This document shows, piece after piece, positions 1 through 11,839 of a stretch of DNA of 64,000 bases (its first letter is position 1; each line of letters begins with the position of its first letter). A program made the position numbers and the translations under genes. Origin of the DNA: Pseudopyrenochaeta lycopersici (lineage: Eukaryota > Ascomycota > Dothideomycetes > Pleosporales > Pseudopyrenochaetaceae); the NCBI GenBank assembly GCA_003313425.1, contig NHZP01000022.1, positions 868,001 through 932,000 of the forward strand. Reading direction: 5' to 3'. Under the pieces are notes generated by a model. It worked only from the letters and a program-made list of their open reading frames with translations, did not search any database and was not told where the DNA came from.

Positions 1-1500
1 GAGGTTACTATAATAACAGCAGATGCTAAGGTTCTACCCCTAATATAGGTGTTCTTATATAAGTTTAATAAAGACAGGTACCTATATAAGTTTAAGGCGC
101 GTATATACGTATAAAGAGACCTATAAGAGGCATAGGGTAAGACGTATACTATAACGTTAGCTATTAAAGTCTTTTAATCTCTTATAGTACTAGCAGCAGT
201 ATTTAACTTAAATATATTTTAGTTTAACGCCCTAAACACCTTTCTTAACACTTAACTACTACGTAAGATATACTATTATACGCCTAAAGGGTTTATAGAT
301 AAGTTTAGTAAGCTTCTTAAGCTTTAGTAAGCGCTCTATAGCCTTAAGGAAGTACTACTACTATAGTACTAGGAGCTCTTATTAACTTTAAAGAAGCTTA
401 GGTTAAGGCCTGTGCTAGGAGTACCGTGCCTATACACGAATAACTGTCTAATCGTATTTTTTTATATAGACGATATTGTTGTCCTCGTCTATCCGCTTAA
501 TATAAGCTACTACTAAACGTTTAAGTAATAGATGCTTAGAACGTATAAGATCTGTAAGCTAGGCGAGCTAAAGTAGTTCCTTAGCATCCGTGTAATCCGT
601 AAGAAGCTTACTTAATTAATCTACCTAGTATAGGACTTATTTATTAATAAGATTGTAGTAAAGTTTACCTTAAGGTTTAGCGTAAGATGCCTAGACGTAC
701 CCCTAAGGGATAACGTCCTCTTGCCTTTAATAGAGGATTTAAGTGCTGCTTAAATATAAAGGTATTAGTAGCTAGTTAGATTACTAGCGTACATATTAAT
801 ATTAACAAGACTAGACGTCGCAAGAGCGCGCTTAATCCTTACACGCTACCTACAGCATCTAGAGTAAAAGGACCTACACGCTGCTAACTATGTGTAGAGA
901 TACCTAATAGGCACAAAGCACCTAGCTATTTAAGCGTTAGGAGAAATCTAGCACAGCATAACTAGTATTACATCGCTAGCTTAGTAGGAGCTAGACTAAG
1001 AACCTCTCTTTTATAGTGCATTAGATGCGGCCTTCGGAGATAAGCCTAAAACTCGCTAAAGCTCTTAAAGCTATATCTTTAAACTATATAGACTACCTAT
1101 TAACTAGAAGGTAATAGTCTAATAATTAGTTACAAAATTAACTACTAAGGCTAAGCTGCTATCTCTATCCCTTACAGGATTAGAGATAGAATAGTAGCAA
1201 CGCTTCTTTTAAGCTATTTAATTTAACCCTAAGTTTACACTAGTACTGTAGTGTAATAACTAGCAGACTATCTTAATTGTAACAAAGGCAGTTAACAAGC
1301 TTTAGACAAAGCTGAAGCATGCGGACGTATATTATTATTAGTTACGTTAGGAGGTAGCAGAAGGCAGACTGCAGGTAGACTAGAAGGCTACTACAGAGAT
1401 GCTAGCTAACGGCCTTATAAAGATCCTTAGTCGACAGAAGCACGCTGACTTTGTACGCTAGCTAGGACTAAGTGACCTATCATGGATTCGAGAGGAATCA
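1..1500 (+). pseudogene. Copia reverse transcriptase / RNase H remnant
   Basis: Reading from base 1 in one frame gives copia-type RT: segments like YKFKARIYV and FNALNTFLN, then the catalytic FFYIDDIVVLV at about 457-489 with both Asp intact. RNase H-like sequence follows (LTRPDVARA, then a stretch ending with an LSDLS-type C terminus near 1480). Many in-frame TAA/TAG codons sit at expected Gln positions, so the gene is dead. Frame is otherwise held, which points to RIP rather than indel decay. Gag, protease and integrase lie left of the window. Orientation and family are certain; the exact 3' end of the ORF is not. Confidence 0.88.
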
Positions 1501-1624
1501 GAGAGTACTGCTCTCAGTCTGCAGGACCTGGGGGGGTGGTACTACCAACTACAGTAGAGGCAGATGCTTAAGGACCTTCATTTACAGCTTTCGTTGCTCT
1601 TCATTCACTTAAGCTGGGGGTGTG

Positions 1625-1747
1625 TGTTAGCTAACACGGTTAGCTCCTCACGTGCTCTGTTATATAAGCATCCACAGGGTATATAGTTCCCTTGTGTCTC
1701 ATTTGATAGGAATCAACCTAGTTCCTCCTGCCTGCTGCCCGCCAACA
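1625..1747 (+). repeat. 3' LTR of left copia element (123 bp)
   Basis: Begins TGTTAGCTAACACGG and ends CCCGCCAACA. Nearly identical, in reverse complement, to the LTRs at 3658-3780 and 8963-9085, all exactly 123 bp. Preceded by a G-rich polypurine tract at about 1614-1624. It contains a TATATAAGC-like promoter element. Almost free of RIP, unlike the coding region before it. Confidence 0.92.
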
Positions 1748-3657
1748 ATATATGTACTAGAGCCTTTAGTAGTTCAAACCCCTAAATATATATTATAACG
1801 CTAAATAATACTACTACTAATATAAGAAGATACTTTCTATGTAGTAAGTATTAAGGACCTAGTATAGTAAGAGTACCTCTAAGTTAATTCTTATAGTAAG
1901 ATTATGCTTATAGATAGAGAGAAGTAAGACGCTTATACTTAGCTTAAATAATAACTATATTAGGAAGATAATAAAGTAAATATTAACCTTTACTAGCACC
2001 TTATAGAAGAAGAAGGTAGAGAATTATATAAGTACGCAGAGGCAGCTTAAACCCTATATACTATACGCGAAAGACTATAGAAACTAGTACTAGACTATTT
2101 AATAGACCTACATAATAAGTAATATAGTATTATCTACTAGTCTTTCTATACTATAGACTTATACATGATATACTATTCTAGTAAAATAGAATAAGGATAT
2201 TTCTCTTATTTATTTTACTAGTGCGAATACTAAAAGTATAACTATCCTAAAGTTAAATATAATAACTACCTATAAGATAAGAGGACTATCCTCTATTTTC
2301 TAGAAAATAATAACCCTACAGCTACTATAGTAATACAGCTTATCTTTAATAAGGAGTATAATTAGCAGGAATAGTAAATATGCCTTAACCCTAACTACTT
2401 TAAGTATAAAGACGTTAAGATAATAAATAAGTATTAGGAGGAATCTTTTTTAAAGTTACGCCTACTAATAAGTAAGAATTATAAACTCTATATGTAATAG
2501 GCGTATAAGAACTCTTTAAGCTAGATATTAAGCTTAATAGAAGCTAGATAAAGGCACTAGTAGATTCTAGAGTATAACAGAGCTATATTTCTACGTAAGT
2601 AATAAGATAAGCTAGTCTTACCCTATTACTAAAATTAGTACTATATCTATTAATAATAGCTAATAGATAGCTAATACTATTAGAGTCTAGAATTATATAT
2701 AAAGTATAGAATATATAACTTATTATCTAGAACTATAGGGAAATAATTAACCTAGACGTCTTTAGACTATTATAATATAATATAATACTAGGACTCCTAT
2801 AGTTAAGAGAATATAGCCTAGAGATAGACTAGAAAAAGAAGAAGTTCTTATTTAGATACTATAGAATAGACGTAACTATATATAAGCCTACGCTGCAGCT
2901 AAGTGCCTAGGTAGACAAGAAGATAATAATAGGAATTCTTACTTTAAGTAAGGATAACCTTAAGATATAAGGGTCTAACTTAGCAGGTACTAATAGAAGG
3001 CTCTTAGACTAATAAGCTAGAGTTAAGGAGTAAAGCGTAACTCTAGTAATCCCTAAGAAGTATAGAAAATATAAGTTACTCTTCTAAGAAGAGATAAGTA
3101 TAAAAGTATTACCTAAATATTAACTTTAAGATTACGAGATAATCCTAGAGTAAAGAAAGTAACTAACTTTTAGCCTAATTTATAGTTTATTAGAAAGAGA
3201 ACTTAAAACCTTAGGCGAATATATTAAGATAAACTTAAAAAAAGAATTTATTAAAGAATTATAATTACTAGGAGAATACTCTATATTATTTATACTAAAA
3301 AAGAATAAGAAGTTAAGATTATACGTTAACTACTAGAAACTTAATAATATTATAATAAAGAATTAATACTCTTTACTAAATATAGTAGAACTATAAGATT
3401 AACTAGCCTTTATAAAAGTCTTTATAGTATTAGACTTAAGAGAAGTATATAACTTTATTTATATAAAGAAAGGTAAAGGATAGAGGACTATATTTAGAGT
3501 ACGCTACAGCTACTATAAGTATATAGTAATACTTTTTAGTCTTAATAACGTACTAGCTATATACTAGGCGCTTATTAGTAATATATTAAGAGAATACCTA
3601 AATATATTTATTATTATATACCTTAATAATATTCTTATATACTCTAAGAATTTATAA
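1748..3657 (+). pseudogene. Chromovirus A: gag zinc-finger end, retropepsin and RT N-terminal half
   Basis: A Cys-rich stretch (CEYCKYNYPKV, about 2222) is followed by a retropepsin-like LVDSRVQQSYIS at about 2556 (active-site D-S-G altered to D-S-R). RT then runs from about 3120: the KLRLYVNYQKLNNI block, IKNQYSLLNI, the LDLREVYNFI block and the catalytic region read as IIYLNNILIYS near 3613, where YLDDI would be expected (Asp to Asn, the RIP change). Numerous TAA/TAG stops replace Gln. The frame stops at 3657, where the minus-strand copia enters, and resumes at 9086. Confidence 0.85.
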
Positions 3658-3780
3658 TGTTAGCGGGCAGCAGGCAGGAGGAACTAGGTTAATTCCTATC
3701 AAATAAGACACAAGGGAACTATATACCCTGTGGATGCTTATATAGCAGAGCACGTGAGGAGCTAACCGTGTTAGCTAACA
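3658..3780 (-). repeat. 3' LTR of minus-strand copia
   Basis: 123 bp. On the minus strand it starts TGTTAGCTAACACGG and ends CCCGCTAACA. It differs from the partner LTR at 8963-9085 at only a few positions, so the insertion is recent relative to the RIP load of its host A. Confidence 0.93.
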
Positions 3781-3790
3781 CACCCCCCTA
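3781..3790 (-). other. Polypurine tract of minus-strand copia
   Basis: On the minus strand TAGGGGGGTG lies immediately before the 3' LTR, the position and composition expected for the plus-strand DNA primer. The left copia copy has a matching G-run at the same place. Confidence 0.75.
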
Positions 3791-3899
3791 GCTTGAGTAA
3801 ATGAAGAGCAACGAAAGCTGTAAATAAAGGTCCTTAAGCATCTGCCTCTACTGTAGTTAGTAGTACCACCCCCCCAGGTCCTGCAGACTGAGAGCAGTA

Positions 3900-6800
3900 C
3901 TCTCTGATTCCTCTCGAATCCTTGATAGGTCACTTAGTCCTAGCTAGCGTACGAAGTCAGCGTGCTTCTGTCGACTAAGAATCTTTGTAAGGCCGTCAGC
4001 TGGCATCTCTGTAGTAGCCTTCCAGTCTACCTGCAGTCTACCTTCTGCTACCTCCTGACGTAACTAATAATGATGTACGTCCACATGCTTCAGCTTCGTC
4101 TGAAGCTTGTTAACTGCCTTTATTACGATTAAGACAGTCTACTAGTTATTACACTACAGTACTAGTGTAAACTTAGGGTTAAATTAAATAGCTTAAAAGA
4201 AGCGTTGCTACCATTCCATCTCTGATCCTGTAAGGGATAGAGATAGCAGCTTAGCCTTAGTAGTTAATTTTATAACTAATTATTAGACTGTTGCCTTCCA
4301 GTTAATAGGCAGTCTATATAGTTTAAAGATGTAGCTTTAAGAGCTTTAGCGAGTTTTAGGCTCATCTGCGAAGGCCGCATTTGATGCACTATAAAAGAGA
4401 GGTTCTTAGCCTAGCTCCTGCTAAGCTAGTAATATGATGCTAGTTATGCTGTGCTAGATGTCCCCTAACGCTTAAATAGCTAGGTGCTTTGTGCCTATTA
4501 GGTATCTCTACACATAGTTAGTAGCGTGTAGGTGCTTTTACCCTAGATTCTGTAGGTAGCGTGCAAGGATTAAGTGCGCTCTTGCGACGTCTAGTCTCGT
4601 TAATGTTGATATGTACGCTAGTAATCTAACTAGCTGCTGATACCTTTATGTTCAAGCAGTACTTAAATCCTCTGTTAATAGCAGGAGGACGTTATCCCTT
4701 AGTAGCATATCTAGGTATCTTATATTTCTCTTAAGATTGAATTTTGCTGCGATCTTATTAATAAATAAGTCTTATGCTAGGTAGATTAATTGAGTAAGCT
4801 CCTTGCGGATCACACGGATGCTAAGGAACTACTTCAGCTCGCCTAGCTCACGGATCTCGTACGTTCTAAGCATCTGTTGCTTAAACGTCTGGTAGTAGCT
4901 TATATTAAGCGGATGGACGAGGACGACGATATCATCTACATAGAAAAAGACGATCAGACAGTTATTCGTGTATAGGCATAGTGCTCCTAGCACAGGCCTT
5001 AACCTAAGCTTCTTTAAGGTTAATAAGAGCTCCTAGTACTACAGCAGTAGTGCTTCCTTAAGGCTATAGAGCGCTCGCTGAAGCTTAAGAAGCTCGCTAA
5101 ACTCGTCTGTGAACCCTTTAGGCGTACAACAGTATATCTTGCGTAGTAGTTAAGCGTTAAGAAAGGCGTTTAGGGCGTTAAACTAAAATATCTTCAGGTT
5201 AAATACTACTGCTAGTGCTACAAGAGATTAAAAGACCTTAATAGCTAACGTTGCAGTATACGTCTTACCCTATGCCTCCTACAGGCCTCCTTATACGCAT
5301 ATACGCGCCTTAAACTTGTATAGGTACCCGTCTTCGTCGAACTTGTATAAGAACACCCACATTAAGAGTAGAACCTTAGCATCTGCTGTCGTTGTAGTAA
5401 CCTCCGTACGCTTAAAGTAATCTTTTAACTAGTAGCTGTTAAGCTCTGCTTATGCTGCCTCTCTAAACTTAGCACTAAATAGATAATCCTTTACTTCCTT
5501 CTATTACTTTGGCGGCTCTGGCAGTTAGTCACGATATAGCCTTAACCTAGGCATCTCACCTGCGAGCTTCAAAGGAGCTGTTAGATTTAATGCTACTGCG
5601 AATGCTCTGTAGTATGTAGCTAGGGCCTAGTTAGCTAGCCTCCTAGCTCTCTTCCCTTCTATAATATTGCTACTACTTCTAACAGCAGGATTAGCTATCT
5701 TTGGTGCATTGTTCTGCTGACGATCTGGTACATAGTTGTCTGTATTGCTCTATCCTCTAGGCCACTCAGATGGTAGCTTTCGTGGTCGGCCTCGCCTGCC
5801 TGTTGCAGCTGGCCTAAGTGGTCTATCTGGCCTACTTAGTCCATCTGGTCTACTTGTGACTGTAGACGTGTTATCCTCATAATGTGTCTGCAGCTCATTA
5901 AGCAGCTGTTCTTAAACCTGTTCCTCAGTGCCTTAATCTTTAGCACTAACTTGTTCTACTAGCTCTGTAGCTTAGCCTAATTCTCTATTGTTGTCTACCT
6001 CCTGTTAAAGTAGTACAGTACTATAATCTAATAGTTCTAGTATTAGTAGAAAGCCCCAGTCCTTATAGAACTCTGCTACTATGTTGTTTTCAGCTATCTC
6101 TGTAGAACGAGCTGTCTCATCATTAAGCTGATGCCTCTGGTTCTGCAGTATCTCTTAATTAGCCTCTAATTCCTGTACCTAAGGTATATTAAGATAGTTA
6201 ATATCTTCTCGTACAATAGCTTCTCTCTCAGCTTTCTTATAGTCGTTAAAAAGGCTGTTCTTCTAAAATATTACGTCTCTTACGCGTATTACCTAGCTCT
6301 TCTTTAGCAGCTAGATGCGGAAGATATTCGTTAAGTTGTACCCTGTAAGGTATCTTATAAATGTATAAGACTTAAGCTTATCTACTTTCTTTAGCTTCTT
6401 ATTTAGGATATAGGCTTTGCAGCCTATCTGTAAGAAATAGGTAACTGAAGGCTGCCTGCCATAGACTAGCTTATATAGCGTCTTCTATGCGATTAACTTG
6501 GTAGGCGTGACATTAACGATTTGAGCTGCTGTAACTGCTAGCTTATTTAACAGCGACTTTAGCAGTCCTGCCTTAATTTGAAGTGATCTTGCTCTTATTA
6601 TAATTACGTTCTCTGCTTGCTCTGCGGCTCCTAGCTGTTTAGGCGTGTTAGGGGCTTAAAGCTTAACCTTAAGGCCAGCCTACCTCGCGATCTTATAGAG
6701 CTGTAAGCTATATCCGCAATTGCTGTTAACCTTAAGGATAACGACAGTATGTCCATACTGGCGTTTAATCTTCTTTATTAGCGCTTATAACGCTGCTATT

Positions 6801-8760
6801 ACAACAGGTAGTGTTTTATTAGTAAGAGTCGTCGCCTTATGCTACCTTAAGAACTCGCATATAGTATGCAGGAGGTAACAATCTCCGTTATAGCACGTTT
6901 CTCCTGTTAGGATCAGCTGTATGAGATTAACTACAATCCTATAGAAAGGCCTTGTAGCTTGATTGTCTGATTGACGCCTGCTGACCTGAGCTGTCGATTT
7001 TGACTTAATGCAGGTCTCGCATTCTCGCAGCTGTAGTGCTCGAGCTCCTTGCTCAAGGTTGATTCCTCGTACGTTTGCATTCAAGTGGTCGATCGCCTCC
7101 TTGCTCGCGTGTGCAAACATCTCATGAGCTTCAACATAAGATGCGGCAATTAGACGTCGATCTTCCCGTGAGACCTTATACGCTCCTCGAAGAGCTGTTG
7201 CGAAGCTACTCAGTACTAGACGATTGTTCTTGTCAGCATCAACGATCCAGTGTCCTTCTCTATACCTAAGTAGGCATATGACGTTTAACAGATGCTGCTT
7301 GTATATAACATCTCGTCCTGAGTTAAACTAAATACCTATTTCTTAGTATCTTAAGAGGCTTACAACGTTTGTAAAGAAGCCTTCTATAAGCGCTACATTA
7401 GTTAGCTTAATCTAACTTATTCTAGACGGTTAATTAACCTTAAATATAACCTCTCCCTAGGCCTGTATTGCTAGGATTAAGTCTCCTGCAAGCACTGTTT
7501 CCTGGGCTGTAGCCTGCCTTGTCTCTCACTAGCTAAATCTCCTTGAATTGCATATATAGATGTTTAAGCCTAGGTTAAGGATCCATTAATTAATAATCGT
7601 TGGCAGCGTTTTTAGTTGCACCTGGGTAACAGAGAAGGAGCTGTAGGTCGCAAAACTGCCCCCTTAGCTCTCCTTTCCACCGTTAAGGCTTATTAGCTTA
7701 TCTACGCCCTTAATTTTCTTGCTATAATAAGCGAGGAGCTTATTAATCCTTTTAACCTGCTCTAGGTTCTTTAAGGCCTCAGCTATTCTATCCTGTACAG
7801 CTTTAATAGGTCAAAAGCTCTCTGGTCTCTTTAGATGATCTGGAAACAGGTACCAGCACTCCCTGTACTAATGCATACCTCCGCAGAGACATTCTAGCTT
7901 ATAAGCTAATTTTAATAATCTCTGCTCCTTCTAGTCCTTCTGGTTCTTCTAGTCTGTTCTGTTTAAAATACTAAGTGTTGTAAACGTGCTAAGCGACGTT
8001 GCACTAGGCCTAATTCGTCGATAATAGACCCTGAACTAAGCTATATAGTCTGCTAGAGGTTAAATCTTATTCGTCTTGTCTAAGGTCTCCTTTTTAATAA
8101 GGTTATAGTGCGACGACGCAGCCTATTTAGGGGTAATCGTCCTAATAGATGTCAGGAAATCCTCTTAAGCTTAATAACCTGTTATTTTAGGGAGACCTGC
8201 CTCCCCGCCTTAGTTAGTAATGTAAATCTAGTTATTAAGCTATTACTTAAGATCTTGACTCTAAGGACTGTCCTGCAGAGCTTAATATTTAATAGTTAGC
8301 TCTCTACTTCGTAAGGCAGCTGTTAGCGCAAACTGCTTCTTAAGAGTAACTAGTTAATTGTACGCCTTATCTTTTCCGCTAATAAGGTAAAGGTGTTAAG
8401 CAGCAATCGTACGGCTGATGTTAAGAAGGAGCTCACTATCCTTCTGCTTAAGTTTTATATACTCTACTCTTTTGTATCTCTAGTCTTAAAGGAGATCACT
8501 ATATAATGCCTTTTTAGCTGCGTCTAGCTAGCTAATCTCTGTCGCTCCTGGCTGTATATCGCTAGGTAACAGTCTAGTTAGTTCTCTAAGCTTTAGTAGC
8601 TTATCCTTTAGTTTTAAGATGTTATAGTACTTCTAAATACTATCTATGACAGCTTTCTCTCGTCGTAGCTAGAACTATAACTCCCAGTCGGCTGGTTTAT
8701 CTAGTAAAACAGTCACTCGTGTAACTCCTGCGTCATTATACAACATCGTAATCTCAGTAA
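3900..8760 (-). pseudogene. Copia gag-pol remnant
   Basis: Read on the minus strand, gag lies near 7.7-8.7 kb, integrase at about 6.4-7.2 kb, RT at about 4.6-5.4 kb and RNase H at about 3.95-4.6 kb. The pre-integrase HHCC zinc domain is an open 92-codon stretch (7120 to 6842) with H-x-H spacing, then ECETCIKSKS. The RT catalytic FFYVDDIVVL is intact at about 4928-4951. Stops elsewhere are TAA/TAG at Gln sites, so no complete polyprotein can be made. Exact gag start and protease were not resolved. Domain order (integrase before RT) confirms Ty1/copia rather than gypsy. Confidence 0.85.
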
Positions 8761-8950
8761 TCAATCACTAAACTGATCTCTATGCGGAGAGCAACAGTTC
8801 TGGTTAAATAGCAACACTTGTTAACTATATAGGTCTTTAACGCTGACCTAGCTATTAATAGACATAATAGGTAAAGGTAAACGTAGTTATTATCAGTTAC
8901 ACGTCTAAAGCTATATTCGTACAGAGTTGCGTAGCTTAGGAGGTGTAAAC

Positions 8951-8962
8951 TGGGCTCATAAC
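8951..8962 (-). other. Primer-binding site matching half initiator tRNA-Met
   Basis: Directly inside the 5' LTR the minus strand reads GTTATGAGCCCA. This is complementary to the anticodon stem-loop of initiator tRNA-Met (TGGGCTCATAAC). Priming from an internal cut of initiator tRNA is known for Drosophila copia and yeast Ty5. Its position, abutting the LTR, is seen directly; use as primer is inferred. Confidence 0.8.
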
Positions 8963-9085
8963 TGTTGGCGGGCAGCAGGCAGGAGGAACTAGGTTAATTC
9001 CTATCAAATGAGACACAAGGGAACTATATACCCTGTGGATGCTTATATAACAGAGCACGTGAGGAGCTAACCGTGTTGGCTAACA
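8963..9085 (-). repeat. 5' LTR of minus-strand copia
   Basis: 123 bp, minus-strand start TGTTAGCCAACACGG and end CCCGCCAACA. It abuts the primer-binding site at 8962 and the TATAA duplication at 9086. Confidence 0.93.
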
Positions 9086-9870
9086 TATAAGAATATATTA
9101 AGCACGTTAAAATAGTTCTTACCTATTTAAGATGATTTAGCTTACTACTTAAACTTAATAAATATAAGTTCTATAAAGAAGAAGTTAAATTCCTAAGATA
9201 TATAGTAGGTGTATATAGAGTAAAGATAAGTAAAGAAAAAATAAGAGTAGTAAAGGAATAGCCTAAACCTAAAATAGTTAAAGATATATAGTTATTTATA
9301 AGATTTATTAACTTTAACTAATAGTTTATTAAGAACTTCTCTAAAAAATCTATTTTACTTACTAAACTTATAAAGAAAAAAATAAAATAAGAATAAAGAA
9401 ATAAATAAAGAAAAGTATTTTAGATACTTAAGGAGGCTTATATTATACTACTAGTGCTGATTATATTCTAAATAAGAGAACTCTTATAGTTTAAAATAGA
9501 TACTTTAGACCTTATACTAAGTGTAATAGTAAAATAAGAGCGTAATAGGAAGTAGCACTTAATTACCTACTACTTAAGTAAATTTATAGACTTAGAGAAG
9601 TAATATAACGTGTATAATAAAGAGATTATAGTAGTTATTAATACTCTTAACTACTAGTAGATCTACGCAGAGAGCTACTTAGATCTTATAATATTTATGG
9701 ATTATAAGAACTAAGTTAATTTTACTACTACTAAAACCTTAAACTAACGATAGGTTTAATAGGCTTAAATATTAGGATAATATAAGTTCAACATTATATA
9801 TACGCTAGGAAAAGATAATAGTAGAGCTAATACTCTTAGCTATAGATTAGATATTATAGGAATAAAAGTA
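9086..9870 (+). pseudogene. Chromovirus A: RT C-terminal half and RNase H
   Basis: Continues the frame broken at 3657. YKFYKEEVKFLRYIVG and the ISKEKIRVVKE block belong to the RT thumb; LITYYLSKFIDLEKQYN and VYNKEIIVVINTLNYQ match RNase H of gypsy elements. The segment ends SRANTLSYRLDI just before the GC-rich repeat at 9876. Stops are TAA/TAG. Syntenic with 45.84-46.92 kb of copy E. Confidence 0.83.
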
Positions 9871-9875
9871 ATAGT

Positions 9876-10254
9876 TGTTGCAAACAACGCGCTGTGACCT
9901 GGAGTACGGTAGGCTCACGTGCGCGCTGACGTAGGAGCTTACCCTGGAGAGACACGTACTTATGTGCACATTCACGGGCGCGCTCACGTGCACGCTCACG
10001 TGCAAGCTGATGGGCAAGCTCACGCAGGAGAACACCTGAAGGTAGACTCACGTGCGCGATCACGTGCGCGAGCACGTACGCGCTCGCGCACGCGTACACG
10101 CTGCTCACGCTCCTACCGTATAATGGCCCCTGTAATAGGCCGTGCTCAGCTCTCCTTTATATAGCTGGCTCTCCTAAGCCTCCTAGATAAAACAGTGGTC
10201 CATCTCATAGATCACCTGGGTAACTGTTGCCAAGCTCTCCCTTTTTCCTCCACA
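9876..10254 (-). mobile_element. GC-rich LTR-like repeat, family SL1, copy 1 (379 bp)
   Basis: TG...CA-ended insertion flanked by the perfect 5-bp duplication ATAGT (9871-9875, 10255-10259). On the minus strand it starts TGTGGAGGAAAAAGGGAGAG and ends GCGCGTTGTTTGCAACA. The interior is an imperfect minisatellite of about 10-12-bp units rich in CACGTG and GCGC, and open reading frames on both strands there are composition artefacts. No coding sequence. Not RIP-mutated although it lies in RIP-mutated A. Most simply a solo LTR; a small non-autonomous LTR element is the alternative. Confidence 0.85.
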
Positions 10255-10259
10255 ATAGT

Positions 10260-11104
10260 TAATAACGCTATCTTTTAAGTAAACTAGGATAGAAGCCTAG
10301 GACCTAATAGGTTATTAAATAATACTATGATAATTACGTCTAACGTACCTAAAGAATTATAAGAGGTAATTATCTAATAATACTATAATAACCTAGTATA
10401 TAGTTACACTAGAATTTAAAGAATAATAGAACTTATATAGTAATACTATAGCTTTAAGAATATAAAGGCTAAAGTTAAATAGTTTATTAAAAAATGCGCA
10501 GACTATTATAAGAATAAATATAGTACCTATATACTATATAGAGAAATGTAAGCTATAGAGCTACCTAATAAACTCTAGGAAGATATCTCTATAGACTTTA
10601 TAATAGGGTTACTACTATCTAAAGATCCTGCGATAAGAATTAAGTATAACGCTATCTTTAATATAGTCTATAAGTTTATAAAAAGTAGTAGAGATAATAC
10701 TATTTAGAAATAACTATAATATAGAACAGCTAGTATTTATTATTCTAGATAGACTAATATAATATTATAGTATACCTAAGTCTATTATAAGTATTAGAAA
10801 TAAGCTCTTTATATCTAACTTCTAGTCTATATTAATAGCTGCGATAAGAATAAAGAGAAAGCTATTAATAGCCTATTACTTATAAATAGATAGATAGATA
10901 GAAAGAATAAACAGAATAATAAAGACCTACCTAAAGATTTATAGTAACTAATAATAAAATAATTAGGTTTTATTACTACTAATAGTATAACTAGCCTATA
11001 ATAATAAGTAATTAGAATTAATAGGAAAGACACTATTCTTTACTAACTATAGGAGACACCCTAATCTCTTTATAAAGTTATATCTTAGTAGAAAAGCTAA
11101 AGTA
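10260..11104 (+). pseudogene. Chromovirus A: integrase
   Basis: Reads CADYYKNKYSTYI (end of the HHCC zinc domain) at about 10498, then EDISIDFIIGLL and NAIFNIVYKFIK, the integrase core start. Later blocks lie before 11104, where element B enters. Numerous TAA/TAG. Matches 46.95-47.77 kb of copy E. Confidence 0.82.
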
Positions 11105-11109
11105 GCTAT

Positions 11110-11437
11110 TGTGCCGATGCACTTGGTAACGTAGTTACCGAGGGCATCTTAGCTAGGGTTAGGTAGGCTTGGCCGGGAAATCCGGGTATAAAGGTAGATA
11201 GATAGGACCTCCTTAGGAGGCATCGAATCCACCAAGTATTACCCACGCCGTACTATTAAGTCCTGCTTCAACAGAGTCTCGGTCATTCAATTCACCGTTA
11301 CCTATCTACCCTTGTCTACCTCGTTACCCGTCCCCGCACCTCACCATCTCAACCAACACGAGATGCTTAGTTACTTCTACTGCGCGTAAGGCTACTATTA
11401 AAAGGGAGAAGTTGGCTAAGGCCTCTGTTCCTACACA
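11110..11437 (+). repeat. 5' LTR of element B (328 bp)
   Basis: Starts TGTGCCGATGCACTTGG, ends TCTGTTCCTACACA. Aligns without gaps to 29541-29868; the differences are mostly C/T and G/A. Its termini resemble the SL3 repeats at 31810 and 54078 (both start TGTGCCG and end CACA). Confidence 0.92.
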
Positions 11438-11839
11438 AATTAGCGAAGCCTAAGGGGCTAAATTTTATTAACTTCTTAGTGCAACCTTAAGATCCCCTAA
11501 GCCGCTGCTATTAGAAAATAACAGAAAGGGGTAAAAACAACCCTAAGACTAATTTAGATAGGTAATTTTTAAGCTTTAAGTAAAGCTTACCTGTAGCCTT
11601 TTATTTAAGATACGCATAATAGTATATATAAAAAGAATATATAGTTAGTTATTAGTTATTAGCTAGTTATTAGTAATTAAGCAAGTAAGAAATTAGTTAT
11701 TAGACAAGAACTAACGAAAGATCTAAGCCGGCAAGCTTAAGTTTAAGGTATTAAGTATTAAAGAGAAAAACGCTAAGTCCTATAGATAATTAATTAAATA
11801 AAATATAAAACACCTAGTAAACTAAGAATCTAAGTTTAA

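Larger units (their letters stand above)
1..1747 (+). mobile_element. Ty1/copia retrotransposon, 3' part (left end outside window)
   Basis: The 3' half of a copia element: RT and RNase H reading frame followed by a non-coding tail, a G-rich polypurine stretch and a 123-bp LTR. It is the same family as the complete minus-strand copy at 3658-9085, with which it aligns throughout. Chromovirus A sequence begins directly after the LTR, so this copy is inserted in A. The base after the LTR starts ATATA, the expected right half of a 5-bp duplication; the left half is outside the window. The coding part is RIP-mutated, while roughly 1480-1747 is nearly clean. Confidence 0.9.
3658..9085 (-). mobile_element. 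Complete Ty1/copia retrotransposon (5,428 bp), minus strand
   Basis: Full-length copia element with two 123-bp LTRs, primer-binding site, polypurine tract and a full gag-pol frame between. It is flanked by the perfect 5-bp duplication TATAA (3653-3657 and 9086-9090). The empty site is visible in the related chromovirus copy E at about 45834, so the boundaries are exact. RIP is uneven: the LTRs, the leader (about 8690-8962) and parts of the integrase region are nearly clean, while the 3' RT/RNase H and other pol segments carry TAA/TAG stops. Confidence 0.95.

Noticed and set aside
9847..10164. Arg/Ala/His-rich ORFs on both strands (also at 35230-35565 and 46195-46425).
   Set aside because: They arise from the CACGTG/GCGC minisatellite in SL1 repeats and are not conserved in frame between copies.
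10827..11033. 68-codon hydrophobic ORF on the minus strand.
   Set aside because: Antisense of the A integrase frame in AT-rich DNA; Leu/Ile/Tyr content is a composition effect.
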